Origin: Fragilaria radians
Taxonomy: Eukaryota > Bacillariophyta > Fragilariophyceae > Fragilariales > Fragilariaceae
NCBI GenBank assembly: GCA_900642245.1
Contig: CAAAJI010000019.1
Span: 177,183-241,182, forward strand
Direction: 5' to 3'
DNA length: 64,000 nucleotides
Positions 46,284 through 58,747 of the stretch are shown here, one piece after another. Within the stretch, counting starts at the first letter, position 1, and each line of letters opens with the position of its first letter. Under the pieces are notes generated by a model that saw nothing but the letters and a program-made list of their open reading frames with translations, searched no databases and was not told the origin of the DNA. Made by a program: the position numbers and the translations under genes.

Positions 46284-47339
46284 ATGGTGACTCTTGTCAG
46301 AAACCCCCGCCTTTGGATGCGGCATTCATCGGCTAAGTCATCGTCGATAATTCCTTCATTCTTCCTCGATAAACCGACCAAATATTCGAACGGCCTGCAT
46401 GTGACTTCTTCGATTCAATTGGCAATGACGAATCGCTCTTTCAACAATGGTATATCAAAACGATTAAAATCCACATCACCTACATTATCATCAGTATTTT
46501 CTCCAACCTCTGTGACTCCAAATCGAGTTCAATCATTAGAAGAAATGAAAAGCATATCTTCTTCCCAAGACGAGAGTCAAGACAACGAGAATCACGACGG
46601 CATGATAAAGATGGGCGGAGATTTATGGCAGGTGACAGTGGGGCCAGCCTGGGAGGGGAAATCGGCTTGGATTAATCGGACGTTTGATCCGCAGACCAAT
46701 GCGGTGGCTCTATTGAGTTGTGGAGGCCCATCCTTGGCCCGCCATGCGTCATTTGATCCAGAATATAAGCGAGCACGGGATTGGATTCGGAGACATCCTG
46801 TGGGCCCGGCTGTCTTATCCCCCGTTCTCATTCAAGGTCTCTTGGGGGCGCTGGTAGAGGCTAGTGTACCGCATGCCGTGTCAATATCCGTTCATATGAA
46901 TCAACATCGACCACTTATTGTTGGGGTACGTGCCTTGATTTGAATTCCTGAGTTGCTTGTTTGTGTTTGTGTTTGTGTAGTTTCTTTGTGCCCAATCGTA
47001 CCTATACATCTAAATTCCAAACCGAGTTTTCAATGTCCAAATCAACATTCACTATCCATTTGTAATAATCATTGCAAATTTCGTAACTCATATTTCTGTT
47101 TTTATGTGACCTTTTTCGGAATGTATCTAAAGGTGGAAGTTTGTGCCAAAATCACTGTATCTTCAATTCTCCACAAAAAGTCTGATGACAAGCAATCATC
47201 TTTGGGATTCAGAGAAACATACAGCAGAACAAACGGGTTTGAGGTTACTCTCAAGACAGAGGTAACTCAAGTTCGTGATGGTGTTACGATAGCTGACGGT
47301 CAGCACATCATTTGGGTACCAGACTTTCTTCATCACTAG
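46284..47339 (+). CDS. Probable mitochondrial hotdog-fold (MaoC/thioesterase-like) protein
   Basis: Two exons, 46284-46925 and 47133-47339. The 207-bp intron (gtacgt...taaag) is in phase 0, giving 282 residues. The N-terminal ~60 residues are rich in Arg, Ser and hydrophobics with few acids, typical of a mitochondrial presequence. The body reads like a hotdog fold: INRTFDPQTNAVALLS, FDPEYKRARDW, a long helix VLIQGLLGALVEASVP, then strands HRPLIVGVEVCAKITV and late DGVTIADGQHIIWVPDF. The Asp...Asn...His active-site motif of MaoC hydratases is not present at the expected place (it reads GGPSLARH). Hydratase activity is doubtful, and an acyl-binding or thioesterase-like role is only a guess. Confidence 0.55.
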
Positions 47340-48337
47340 AAACATCCATACCAACAGGAACTTTTCATTGGTAATTGCTCATTTGCGTATTCTTAAAAAA
47401 TTTGGATTGCACTCAATTGCTGAAGTCAGAATTTGAGAGATTAGTAAAAGTATTTGCAAAATTTCTGTGGTCAAGCACGAATTAGTTATGATGTAGCCAC
47501 AGTTAACATCTTAAATTCAAAAGTCTCAAGCAAAAGATTCATCCAATACTGCATTTTTGTATTTTGAAGTATTGCAGTTGTTGCTGATTAATGCCTTTTT
47601 CTCGCATGAGCGGAATTGTTTAAATTTGTAAATAAGTAAACAAACTTAAAACAGGACAATATCCATACGCTTCCTTAAGCAAATGCATATGTATGGAGAG
47701 AGGAGACATTATAAATATGATATGGTAATCCCTTTGAGGTAAGTCACTTTGTTCATGACTTTATTCATGGCTTTGTTCATGACATGAACTGAGGTTGGAC
47801 CCATGTTTCTTCATGATTATTTGCAGGCCTGGGATGAGGATACTTTGGACACATTTGACAGACTTCACACTGTTGGAGTTGAGAAAATTTCCCCTTGAGG
47901 TATAAAATGAAAGAGAGAATTCGGGACAGGTGTGAGTACATCGCATGCTTCTAAACTTTTATTTCTGGATGAAATGCCTTTATGCAATTTGATTATAGCT
48001 GTAGATTTTTATCAAGGTGTTTAAATCATTCTTTTTTAACACCTGGGTATTGTGGGGAATCCAATCAGATTTTCTAGCATTTATTTCATGGTTGATTTTT
48101 TTTCAACGCCGGAGGAGTATGCAAATTGAACGCATCAAAAAAGTTTGTGACAGTAGTGTAAAAAAATCAACTATGGCTGTCGTTTTTAATGTACGAAAGT
48201 ACGAAACGTTAGCTATCTTCGCCAGAGAAAGATTTCTTTTGACGACGATTCCGTTATCGGAGTGATTACCAGTAATAGTAGACCTATCTGCCAATGGTTT
48301 TACCATTAGTTTTCGGAAAGGAAAAATAATTCAAAAC
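47340..48337. other. No supported gene
   Basis: About 1 kb between two plus-strand genes. The frames at 47761-47946 and 48017-48265 lack domains. It probably contains the p23 promoter. Confidence 0.45.
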
Positions 48338-49349
48338 ATGGCACTCAATCAAGCACCGATCAAATGGGCACAACGATCAGACTCGGTGTACATCACTATT
48401 TCGTTACCTGGTACGTGGAAGATGAAGTGTTTGATGACAATATCAAGAACAAGAGTCTGTAGTTTCCTCGTTTTATTGCCGATTTTCGTCAAGGGGTGGC
48501 AAGTTTTAGCAATTATTTGGACCTAACTCATTTCTTTCTCCAATCCCAACTTGAAATGCACAAAAATCTGGTTACTTTGTTTCATTTATCGATGACTATC
48601 CTATTATGATGAAAAACTAAACATGAATATACAACAACAACTTTACCAATTTCTTTGAAACCTGTATCTTTACTTGCACATGTCTCCTACGAACATGCAA
48701 CACTCTTAGATGTGAAGAATCCAACGATTAACTTGACCAACAAAGAATTGCACTTTCGGGGAAGTTCTGAAAAGAAAGACTATGAAGTGAATATTGTCTT
48801 CTTCAATGAAGTTGACGCCGAAGGTTCCAAGTATAATGTATTACCCCGATCGATTCATTTTCATATCATGAAACAGAAACAAGACGATAGTGGTGAATTC
48901 TGGCCTCGACTGATGCAAGATAAGAATTTAGAAAAAAATCAAGTCAAGATTGACTGGGATCGGTATGTCGATGAAGACGAGGAAGACCAAGCGGGTGGAT
49001 TTGACATGTCTGCCATGGAAGGAGGCATGGGTATGGGCGGCATGGGTGGAATGGGTGGTATGGGCGGCATGGGTGGAATGGGCGGAATGGGTGGAATGGG
49101 CGGTATGGACATGGAAGCACTGGTAAGATCAATTTTGGACGACGCCCAAAACTCGATTTATCGCTAGTAGAATATTTTCTAACGAGCTTGAATCGTTTTG
49201 TTTTTCTTCAGATGAAACAAATGGGAGGCATGGGTGATCTTGGAGCCCAGATGAAGGAAATGGAAGAAAACGGCGATTTGGATGACTTAGAGGACGATGA
49301 TGATGATGACGATCTTGATGATTTGCCTGAATTAGAAGCGAATCCTTAA
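48338..49349 (+). CDS. Hsp90 co-chaperone p23/Sba1
   Basis: Three exons: 48338-48410, 48710-49122 and 49212-49349. Introns are 299 bp (gtacgt...tcttag, phase 1) and 89 bp (gtaaga...ttcag, phase 0). About 207 residues. The CS domain opens APIKWAQRSDSVYITISLP and continues after the join with DVKNPTINLTNKELHFRG. It ends at PRLMQDKNLEKNQVKIDWDRY, where the Lys-Asn-...-Trp-Asp-Arg string is typical of p23. A Met/Gly-rich tail of about ten Gly-Gly-Met units follows, as in plant p23, then an acidic C-terminus. p23 binds ATP-bound Hsp90 in the cytosol and nucleus and stabilises client complexes. The gene is convergent with TIM21. Confidence 0.9.
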
Positions 49350-49506
49350 ATTTACGAAGCAAACGGCTTTTGTTTTAGATTATGAGTAAGGTTAACTAGC
49401 TTATTTCTTTCCGATCTGTCATTTTTGTTTGAATGAAATGTTATCACTTTTAGATCTATGGGGCCCTATACTTGAAAAAACTTTGTGTAGAAGACAAGGT
49501 ATTTCT
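49350..49506. other. Short convergent spacer between p23 and TIM21
   Basis: 157 bp between two stop codons facing each other. The 3' ends of both transcripts must lie here or overlap. Confidence 0.7.
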
Positions 49507-50802
49507 TTATTTTTTCCCTCCAGTTAGAAGCTGGGTCATGACATTTTTCCCTTCTTGGCTTGATTCGCTTGTCATACGACCTAGAGCGAGTGCAGCACGA
49601 TTGTCTACAATCGTAACGACATCACCATTGAGTTTGCTTTGTACCAAAACTTGCGTTATAGGGAAAGAGACATTAGTGTGAGAGCCCATTCGTCTCAAGG
49701 AACAAAAAAGTACCACCATACAGCAAGAAGTTGCAGATTCGACTATACCAATATACTGCCTGACAAATGGTCAAGACGAGTATACATTTGACGCATGCAA
49801 ACACTTGATATAACATCCCGTCTGTTTCTGGAAGCACAAAAAGATTTGGACACGTACCATAGACGAATTCTCCAGATGGCATGGCACTAGAAACCTCGGC
49901 AAAGACAAAGGCCTTCTGCCCACGAGGTCCCTCAATGTTGTATCGAACACGTGTACGTTTGGATCCATCATCTGGAGATTCGTATTCCGTGTGCTCTACA
50001 AAATTACGACGGCCAACACGTTTCCCACCACCATCTCTACCATATCCATGGATTGGATATCCCAATCGACGAGTTACTTCTGGATGAGTCTTGACGATTT
50101 CCAAGGATTTGGAAAAGACAGAATTGGGACTCATCTTTCTGTAAGAGATCACAATAAGATGGAATATTTAGAAGTCATCATACAAAGAAAAACGTATGAC
50201 AAAAAGCAGAATACAATTTGAAATAAAGGGAAGATCCATCACACTATAGAGAATGATAGGGGGAAAGCATGTACATGATCCAATCAAGGAAAAGTTCGTG
50301 AATGCGAAAGTGAAAAATCTTTTGATCTGCACTTCCTGATGATGATACTACCTCATTCACAAACACAACGAAAAACTCCAAAACCTCAGATAACAACATA
50401 TCATGCATGTCCTTCTTTCTGAACTTACGTTGGCACTAATTCACGAAATATGTAGTAGCCACAAATACCAGCAAAGACTGCTATTCCTGTCCATAATGCC
50501 AATCGAGATGCTACTACAACTTTTTGACCTGGCGTCAACATTACGGCAGTTTCATCTTCGTCATCATCGTCCTTTTTTGCTTGGGGACGTTCGGGTTGAG
50601 GAGCCTCCGTACTCATCCTTCGACAAGAATTAACAACGATTTTGTTCCGGATATCACAGCAGCTCTTGCTCAAGGCATGAGAAGACAATACTGCTGTTCT
50701 GGACAACAACAAAGATGAGATCAGATTGCTGTTACTACGACACAAGGTAGATCGTCCTCGTCCGTTTTGTTGAAATAGCAAGGTACTTGATCGTCGCAAC
50801 AT
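49507..50802 (-). CDS. TIM21: Mitochondrial import protein Tim21
   Basis: Three exons on the minus strand: 50802-50429, 50138-49858 and 49649-49507. Introns are 290 bp (gtaagt...ttacag) and 208 bp (gtacgt...cgcaag). Both joins keep frame and give 265 residues. Exon 1 is an Arg/Ser-rich mitochondrial presequence, then an acidic stretch and one transmembrane span (ALWTGIAVFAGICGYYIF) ending FRELVPT. Exon 2 carries the Tim21 intermembrane-space domain: SKSLEIVKTHPEVTRRLGYP, then GRRNFVEHTEY and RVRYNIEGPRGQKAFVFAEV. Exon 3 completes it with QSKLNGDVVTIVDNRA. Tim21 links the TOM complex to TIM23 in the inner membrane and helps pass precursors on. Confidence 0.9.
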
Positions 50803-52437
50803 GATTTAGTTCCTTTACGTGGAAGGATGGATATAAATAAAGAAGCAACACAAAGACCAAAAATTCACTTTTAAGTAAAACACGGAACCAGTCGAATTGA
50901 CATTACCCTAGATATCTGTTACAGCCTCAAATTTGTTGTGACAGTAGTAATATTATATTGTAGTACTGTCCAACTGTACTCATTTGTTGTGGTCCATTTT
51001 TTAGCCAATCAAATGAATGTATCGTACTCAGCAAATCACATGCTATTTGCACTGACATTGAAGCATCTGTTTCATGCTATATTACCATGTTTAAGGGACA
51101 AAGATGAAAAGGTCAACGAATGTGATGATACGTATTAGTCCATCGCTATAATAATTGAAGCAAATGATTGTATGAAAGTCCCAGATTTTCTGGTGAGCTT
51201 CCAAATGAGTCATCAAAGCTACACATAAAGAAATAACATAAGTATCTTGGCTGCCAGTAAAGTCATATCTTGGGAAAAGATTTCATTTCTTCTCTCCTCC
51301 CAGAAAACTTCAGATGTTCTAAATTGCCTTTCATAAGTTTGGTAAGTAGGAATAAGAAGTCTATGCACTTCCAACTTGTTCTCGTTCAAAGCTCTCTCCG
51401 CAAGATTACGGGGATTGATTGAACCGGTCAATTTCTATTGCTTCTATACGTTCTTTTGTAAATGTGAGAGAAAAATACAACAGTGAATCAACATGATCTT
51501 CCAGAACAATCTGTGCTTCTTGTGTTAATTTTTCCGCATAGTCTTGCTAGTTTCTGAAACAACATTTAATAAAGCGCTCACGTTTGACACATTTGTGTCT
51601 TCTTTCTATCAAGATTGACTTGCAAGTTTGAAATTCTGCAGCTCTAGCAATCATAATTCGTCACAGAATGCATAAATCACCGACTTTTTAATATCGATCT
51701 CTGACTCAACATGCCATATGATCACGAGCTATTGCCAGTATGACCACTTTAATGCTTGGACTTGCTGATTGGAAGACATTCTATAATTTTTACTGCTGTA
51801 TCCATTGGCCAAAAAAGTTATCATTTAAATACCTCAACTACCTTCAAATCTGATCTTGAAATGACGGTTCAAAGAAATCAAAATCTAGTTTACATTCTCC
51901 TTTCCATTGTATCTGATTGAGCTAGATTATTATAGCTTCCATGAGATATGAGTCTATTTTGATTCTCTTTCAATAAGATATGATATTCCAAAATGATGAA
52001 CTTACTGAATTGTGAGTTTTCCAGCTTTTTAAAGTTCCATAAGAAGTATTTTGTTATAGCATATGTTGCCATGTTGGTTACTCGGTAGCACCGCAACCCT
52101 ATTCTTTGCTATGCCTTGTGAAAAAAGAAGTTTCATGTTTTTGTAATTTATTTAATATGTTTTGTCTAAGTATTATATTGTTGAATGCAAAATTCGAATT
52201 TCATCATTTAGAAGACTTAGTCACGAGCTTTAACTAGTACGATTGATCATCACCATTTATTTTTTCACCATTACCCTTACTGCTCTCGTTTCTCAAGAAA
52301 ATGAGAAACGTAATTCAGAAGTAATCGTAGTTAGACTTCACCTTTTCGATGCGATTTCGTTCGTTGCCGATATTTTCCAACATTTAGTGAAATGTATAAA
52401 CTCACATAACCTGAATCAAAGCATGTAAGCATATATG
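50803..52437. other. No supported gene
   Basis: AT-rich region left of the segmental duplication. It contains the TIM21 promoter at its left end. No domain-bearing frame is seen. Confidence 0.45.
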
Positions 52438-55400
52438 GATCAAATTTCGTGCAGTATCTCTAAGTTAAATAAGTCTGTGGGCTGTCACGCCAAGAAATCA
52501 TTGCAAATCTCTTCTAGACTTGTGTGCTTTGTTCTGAAATTGTCGAGTTAATTTTTTCAGGCTGATGAGTAACAGTTAACTTACTTTAGTACAAAGGTGA
52601 TATTCTGACTCCCTTTTCTTCCTTTGATTCTCATGGGAGTAAACACAACATGAACTAGCGTAATAATTCAGTCTGGTCTCGCAGAATGTCAATTTAATGA
52701 ACTTAGAGTGGATGATACTTGTTATTTCCATATTTTTGGTAACTCATGGCAATTCCCTAGCCTGATCATTGCTTTGATAGTAGGCAGAATAAGTGCGCTC
52801 GAGATCAAGTCAATGTGGCGTTGTATGAAAGATTCATTAATATTACCATCTTTATCGAATACTTTTAGTCAAATTTCAGATTGTAACATTAATATTGATG
52901 TAACCTTTTTTAAGTCCATCTTTTTTTCTTGCGAAAGGACTCAATTACCGGGCATCAATCTAGCAAGGTATTTGTAACCAGGGAAATAATTGTTATTGTA
53001 AAAGGATGTTATATTGGATCAAACAAAACAGCATATAGAACAGAGAAAGATTTTTTGTGAAATCACTATCTCGAGACAAGCAAGATATGCAATGCAGTTG
53101 ACTATGACACAAATAAGTGTTTGGTTGAGGGCATCAAAGATTTGAAAATAGTTACACTAATTGTCAGCAGGCTGCAGCTATGGTAGAAGGATTTGAGTCG
53201 ATCGAGTCAATCATGGTTTTGCCGTTCCCATTTATCATTTATGCGTTTCGCTCGAGTGTCCAGGATATTGTTGTACTGTATGAAATACATGATTTCTACC
53301 CAACGAGAATCGAAACGTGTTTCAAAGTAACAACGATTAATGTTCACAATTGAAGCATAAACATCAAGATGATGAGCTGTATTTCATGGCGTACACCAAA
53401 GAAAATACGCTTCAGTCTTCATGTTTGCATACAGTATGTCTCAGTAATCTCGATGGCATTACTTTATCACAAGTTATTGGTTTTGCACATCTCAGCTTTG
53501 AAGTATAGTGATCAGTCAAACGAACAAATAATTATTGTAGATTTGCGCAAAAATGGAAATTCATTTGCTAGGGAAAAGAAAGTGGAGATATCTAGATCAT
53601 TGATGCAAGTCAACAGCATCATGGAAACTTTTGTAAGCTCTTCGACTCCGACTTCAAATGTCCATTGTGTTGGTGAGACATTTAACGAATCCAGACGCGA
53701 GGCTCCGGCTTCTCTGTATAGATCTTGTCGCTACAAGAATCTATGCTACGATATCAAAAGAAAAGACTTGGTCTTGTTCCCGTCACAAAGGCATCAACTC
53801 TTGTTTTCAAAGCTACACTCCGACGTGTTTCTATCTTCCATTCCAAAAGCTGTGATGCTTTCAGAAGTTTTACCCTCAAATGCAGATCAAACACCCCAGG
53901 TGCTTCCATCATATCAAGCAAGGAGACAGCAAGATAGATATCATCTCGTTGTTGACAAGAGTGCAGTGTGGATTCCATTACAACCTCATTCCTGTTCTAG
54001 TATCCTTTGGGACATATTCCTACCTGTGTATACTTTGCTCGAGCTCTTCAACCTACAAGACCAACGTTTTCTGATTCTCCTCTTAGAAGGTTCAAAGTGT
54101 TCAGCTCGAAGGATCCAAAACTTTGTAAATATGAAAGATTCCGGTGCCAACTTCTCAGTGGTAAGATTTAGGGATTGGAAGTTATCTGAACAAATCGATA
54201 TTGAAAATACAACACATAATGATTACATCTGTTTTCATGACTCCCTTATGGGTCTGGGTGCTCACGGTGACCATCAGGCCTTTCGTTCAAGTCAGTATGG
54301 CGATGACTATCGGAAAAAACGTTCGCCTCCTAATCACCTTCGACGCGAGTCCAATCTACGCGGTTTCCGAAACTTTTGGCTACAACAATGGAATCTAGTT
54401 CCAACACAGCCGACAACGTTGAAGATGGCATATTCCTCCCTTATCTCGCGTCGATTGATATCATCCAGTACGAAAATTTCAGGAATTGAAGTTCTTGTCT
54501 GGCCGTCAATGGCTTCGACTCAAATCAAGTTAGAGATGGTCATAGATCTCTCTATTTTAATTCTATCCTCGACAGAGGATTTGACCGTCGCATTTTTCTT
54601 ACCTAAAGGTGCCACTCTCATTCTTTTAGGTAAAGCAAATGAAGATTGGGACCTATGGAACAACAACTCTCAACTTCGAGTTCACCTTTTGGGAGGAAAA
54701 CCGGTTGACACACTTCAGTATCTTATTCGTGAAGTGATTAGTCATTGGAATCAAGACAAAAGTGAAAAGTCAAAGATTTCTGCCAAAGACTCGTTACCAT
54801 TTGTCAACCATCAAAATGTTGTATTTGTCAATGGTACGCCACCATCAACTCGAGTGCATTGTGTCGGTGAAAAGCTGTATCCAAATCATCTTGGATCCGA
54901 ATGGTTTCGCACATGCCACTATGAGAATATTTGCTTTGATTTGTGGAAGAAAAAATTTGTTGCCTCTTTGTCATCTCAGAGCCAGGAAATCATGTCTACG
55001 GTAAAAAATATGAAAAAGAAGGAAGAAATTTATCTATCCTCAATGGTACAAAAGCAGGTTGTTAGCCCTCAGCTTAACAAATTGGGAGGTGGATATCCAT
55101 TTTATGCTGAAATTCCACAAATTGTTGATTTATCTAATGTATCATCATATTATCTATACGAGGGAACTTGGCTTTCCACCCAAGTTTTCTCATCAACTAA
55201 TTCAGGTATGATTTGATCCTAACCGTAATCATGATGCATATAGTTTCATTTTACTTATTATGACTCACCCTGTACCCTATGTTGATTCAGGTCATGTGCT
55301 GTGGGATGTGTTTCTTCCATTTTTTTCCTTGCTCGAACTGTTTGATTTGGACAAGCGAAAGGTTCTCGTTACTCTATTTCCCTCGAAAACATCTATTCGC

Positions 55401-56575
55401 CAGGTCTACACCTTTTTGGCCAACGCCTTTGGGATTCAAGGCGACCCGATGTCAAATGAACTTCTCAACATTCCCAACTCTCAATCCCGATATGTTTGTG
55501 CTTTACACGGAGGAAGTGGGTATGGATGGCTGATGGATCATGGATTTGGAGATCACGGATGGAGAGAAGGTGACACAATGTATCCGGTAAATTTGCGTCG
55601 TGGGCCAGAGCTTTTACGTTTTAGAAATTTCATCCTTGAGAATTTGAAAATTCCAACGGAATCAAATAGTACAGCCAAAGTCCAAATCGTATTCTCCATC
55701 AATTCCTCATTCGATAAGAAACGTCGAATAAACTTCCAAGAGGAGTTTAGATCTATGAGGAAACTTCGCTTACCGAAAAAACTTTATGCTGTACATAAGT
55801 ATCATCTGTCTTCCTTTCCGCTACAAAAACAGATTGAAATTGCAGCCGAAACTTTCATTTTTATCTCCGCAGTGGGTGGGGGAACATTTCCTGCATTTTT
55901 TCTACCTCGTGGATCCACACTCATTCTTTATGGAGACAAAGAAATGCATTTAGATTTCGATATTTTCAATAATTGCGGCCATCTAAGGGTTCATTGGATG
56001 TCGTTACATTCTAGATTAAACGATACTGATACTTTGATGGAGCTCATACAAGATGAGATTGCAACTCGTGGATGGTCAAGGATGAAAGCGTAAAGAAATT
56101 GCATTCCCAAAAAAGGAATGCATCGGATGTGAGATAAAAGTACTTTGACAAATATTACACATTTGATTTCAAAGCAATTCATTGTCACTAAGGATATTTC
56201 CTCCGGCTTCAATGAAATGACATGAACAAATTTTTGTCAATTTAAAGCATGAATACTCATTTAATGAGCTAATGTGTAAATGAAGATATGTTGTCAAGTT
56301 GATGACTTGGGGAGAACATAACCCTTTAAAAGTTTTTAAGCAATTAAGCTGGGAACAAATCATTTGACCTAATGCAAAGAAATCATAGAAGTGTCTGTGA
56401 TAGACTTAGAACAGGATCATCAGGAGATATAATTCTATGATGTAGTTTTTCAATTTTCATATATATTTGGTTCCAAGAAAGTTGTGCTTCATGTCACCAT
56501 TGTAACAAAGATGAAAGTCTCATTGCAACAAGATTATCTGAGAAGAGAACAGTTGGAATGGCAAGAAAATGGATA
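52438..56575. repeat. Segmental tandem duplication, unit A
   Basis: A stretch containing a GT61-like gene plus about 0.9 kb upstream and 0.5 kb downstream recurs in the same orientation at about 58748-63325. Upstream landmarks include tggatcaaattt and the agacttgtgtgcttt block; downstream, gttgtgcttcatg and gaagagaacagttggaatgg. Flanks are clearly more diverged than the gene body. Confidence 0.85.
53369..56093 (+). CDS. Two-domain GT61-like type II membrane glycosyltransferase, copy 2
   Basis: Two exons, 53369-55205 and 55291-56093. The 85-bp intron (gtatga...ttcag, phase 1) contains an in-frame stop, so splicing is required. 879 residues. A membrane anchor lies at ~20-42. The first half starts with CVGETFNESRREAPASLYRS near residue 100 and includes SILWDIFLPVYTLLELF and FFLPKGATLILLG. 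The second half opens with CVGEKLYPNHLGSEWFRTC. It includes GHVLWDVFLP directly at the splice join (~612-622), DHGFGDHGW, NLRRGPELLRFRNF and the Gly-rich VGGGTFPAFFLPRGSTLIL (~806 on). That pattern resembles the GT61/DUF563 sugar-nucleotide site. It is near-identical to copy 3 across most of its length and more distant from copy 1. A Golgi glycosyltransferase role is inferred, with unknown substrate. Confidence 0.7.
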
Positions 56576-56598
56576 CTATTAAGGTTAGTAGTATTAGA

Positions 56599-57540
56599 TT
56601 TATTAATTAAGTTTTGTTTGGTGCCTGAATTCAATTCCAATTTGCTTTTAATGCAATGTCGTGAATCCTGTTTCTGTCAAACACTAATTGACAAGGTGTA
56701 GCCTGTAGTGTTGTATGATAGGAGCTTCTAATAACCCATGCAGTAGACTGGAGAGAATAATCAAAAGAATTATCTTCCTCTAACTCTCAAATGATCTGAG
56801 CATATCATTTCCCACTTTGTGGATTCACTCAAAAGTTGAATTTGCTTAAGGGTTATGACTTGTAGTCAGTTTGGCAATGAAACAAAAATAATTGCACATT
56901 TGTTTAAACTCATGTTTGAATTTGCCTCCATTGTCAAAGACAATAAACTGAGGATGTGGATAACTCGCCAACCAGGTGACATGAAATGGCTTTGGCAATC
57001 TCAAACTTTCCTGTGGCTGGATCTATCATAGAGAGTGTCAGCAGTGAGTGTATCGTTAGTGGTCTCTTTATAGGATCCACAAGATCTACACAAACCATGA
57101 CCCGGAGGTCAGATTCTGCTATCTTGGGAGGCACTATGCCACATTTCTTGCAATCTTTCTTTGTCAATTCAAATACTAAACAAGTGGAACATAAAGTTTC
57201 AACATCTTGTGTAAGGCCAGGCTACGTCATCGTGTTCCTGATTGTCTTCTCAGTCTGGGTCTGTCCTGGGTGAAGCAAGTATTCGTATGGAATATTTTCC
57301 CTCAATATTGGACTTGAGGGATTATTTTCAGGGTGTAACTGCTCTACAGTTAGATTTAAAACTAGGTCAAAGTAAAATTCTAAACTATTTTTAACCTTTA
57401 CTTCTTTTTTAGTCTTGGTTAATCTTGGAACTTCTCTCAAGAGATGTTCTTGATCCTTCTCAAGAGGTCTGCGAGACTTCTCTTGAAGGTTTGATCTTGT
57501 TCCTAACCTTCTTATCGAACAACTTAGTGAAGTCTCTTCA
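56599..57540 (-). pseudogene. Decayed Ty3/gypsy integrase fragment
   Basis: Read on the minus strand, the sequence gives the end-to-end pattern of a gypsy integrase. First come LHPGQTQTEKTIRNTMT and the zinc-finger remainder CKKCGIVPPKIAESD. Then come the catalytic core strand VCVDLVDPI...LSMIDPATGKFEI, FIVFDNGGKFKHEF for the second Asp, and SHNP followed by a stop where NPQAN is usual. A late block, TAWVIRSSYHTTLQATPCQLVF, reads in another frame. Several stops and frame changes make it inactive. Reverse transcriptase and RNase H parts are absent. Where they should lie, an LTR-like repeat begins. Confidence 0.85.
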
Positions 57541-57543
57541 ACT

Positions 57544-57982
57544 TGCTGATAAGGACAAGTTGGTGACCCATATGGATAATTTAGTCTAGACCTTCAACTC
57601 TTTATAATTAAGGAGTTGGATTCTATTTTAGATTATTATAATAGCCGCCTTAGTTTAGACCCGGTTCTGGATTGTATAAAGATAGTTTCCATTTATATGC
57701 AATAGTTATGCCTCACTAAGTTTATCTAATGAATCATTTATCATGGTTAACGTGTGGTCAATATGCAAGAGGATAGTTTACATGTAACTATCCATATCTA
57801 GATGAGTAAATAGAAGGATATGCTAGTCCTACTACTATCTACGATGCACTAGTGGCACAGGACGTCTCCTTACATCGGTGCACATACACATCTCTTAGTT
57901 TAATAAAACATTATTTAAACTGTTATTGCTTACAACCTATTGAGTTAGGGATCTGCTTCTTGAACCTAGTCAAGGTAGTTCA
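57544..57982 (+). repeat. LTR-like repeat, forward copy
   Basis: About 440 bp that recurs as reverse complement at 63529-63977 and probably beyond the window. Shared landmarks include tagaccttcaactctttata, agttatgcctcactaagttt, tgttattgcttacaaccta and a right end ...tagtcaaggtag. Outer limits are uncertain because weak similarity continues past the left end. The length and TG-rich/CA ends fit a solo LTR, but no target duplication was found. Confidence 0.65.
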
Positions 57983-58747
57983 GTAACCCTTCTTATATAT
58001 ATACATTCTCTCCAAAACAGTTGCTATGTTTATTTGGATTGTCCCAGTCTTGTTGACTTCAGTTAAATGCTGTGCAACAGTGCTAGGAGTGGTTAACTTC
58101 CTGAGACTCCTGTGGTGATGACCATTGATTAATCTCCAATTTTGTTTTTATAGGAAAGACAATATGTATTCTCTTTTTGATTAAGTTTGAAATGAAATAT
58201 TACTTATATCTTCTCATCTGACCTCTATTGACTTTAAAAGCTTATATTGCGTATCATATACCTCCGAAAAGCTAGTTGTTGTTTGTATCATGTCCACACA
58301 GAGCATGATATGGCTGATATTGTCATGTCCAGTCAAATTATCGGTTGGCTGATGTGGTAATGGCCTGAAATTCTTGGGATGTCAATGTTTATGGGACAAA
58401 GTGTGAAAGGCTTAGAAGTATGTTCTTTAGCTGTTAAATGGTACAGAAAAGAGTGATGACTGCTGCTAAATCTAGTCATATTTATCAATTAAGTTCAGTG
58501 AAGTAGACATACTCATCAATTAATTTCAAACATTTGAAAATTCCGGAACTCTATGATCCGAAAATGCGCTAACCACTCAATTTGTTTTCCAAGTATGTTC
58601 TTCAATGTCGTAAAAATTTTGTCTATTGCGGTCCTTCGAATACCATTTATTCAATTTGATGATTCGTAATTGACGAATATTAGCCAATTAGATAGATTAT
58701 CACAAGTGATCATAACTAGAATCGCATAGGATCTCAACTAGGCATAT
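57983..58747. other. Spacer between the LTR-like repeat and duplication unit B
   Basis: No supported gene or repeat boundary was recognised. Confidence 0.4.

Noticed and set aside
48944..49132. His/Pro-rich minus-strand frame
   Set aside because: It is the antisense reading of the Gly-Gly-Met repeat of p23.
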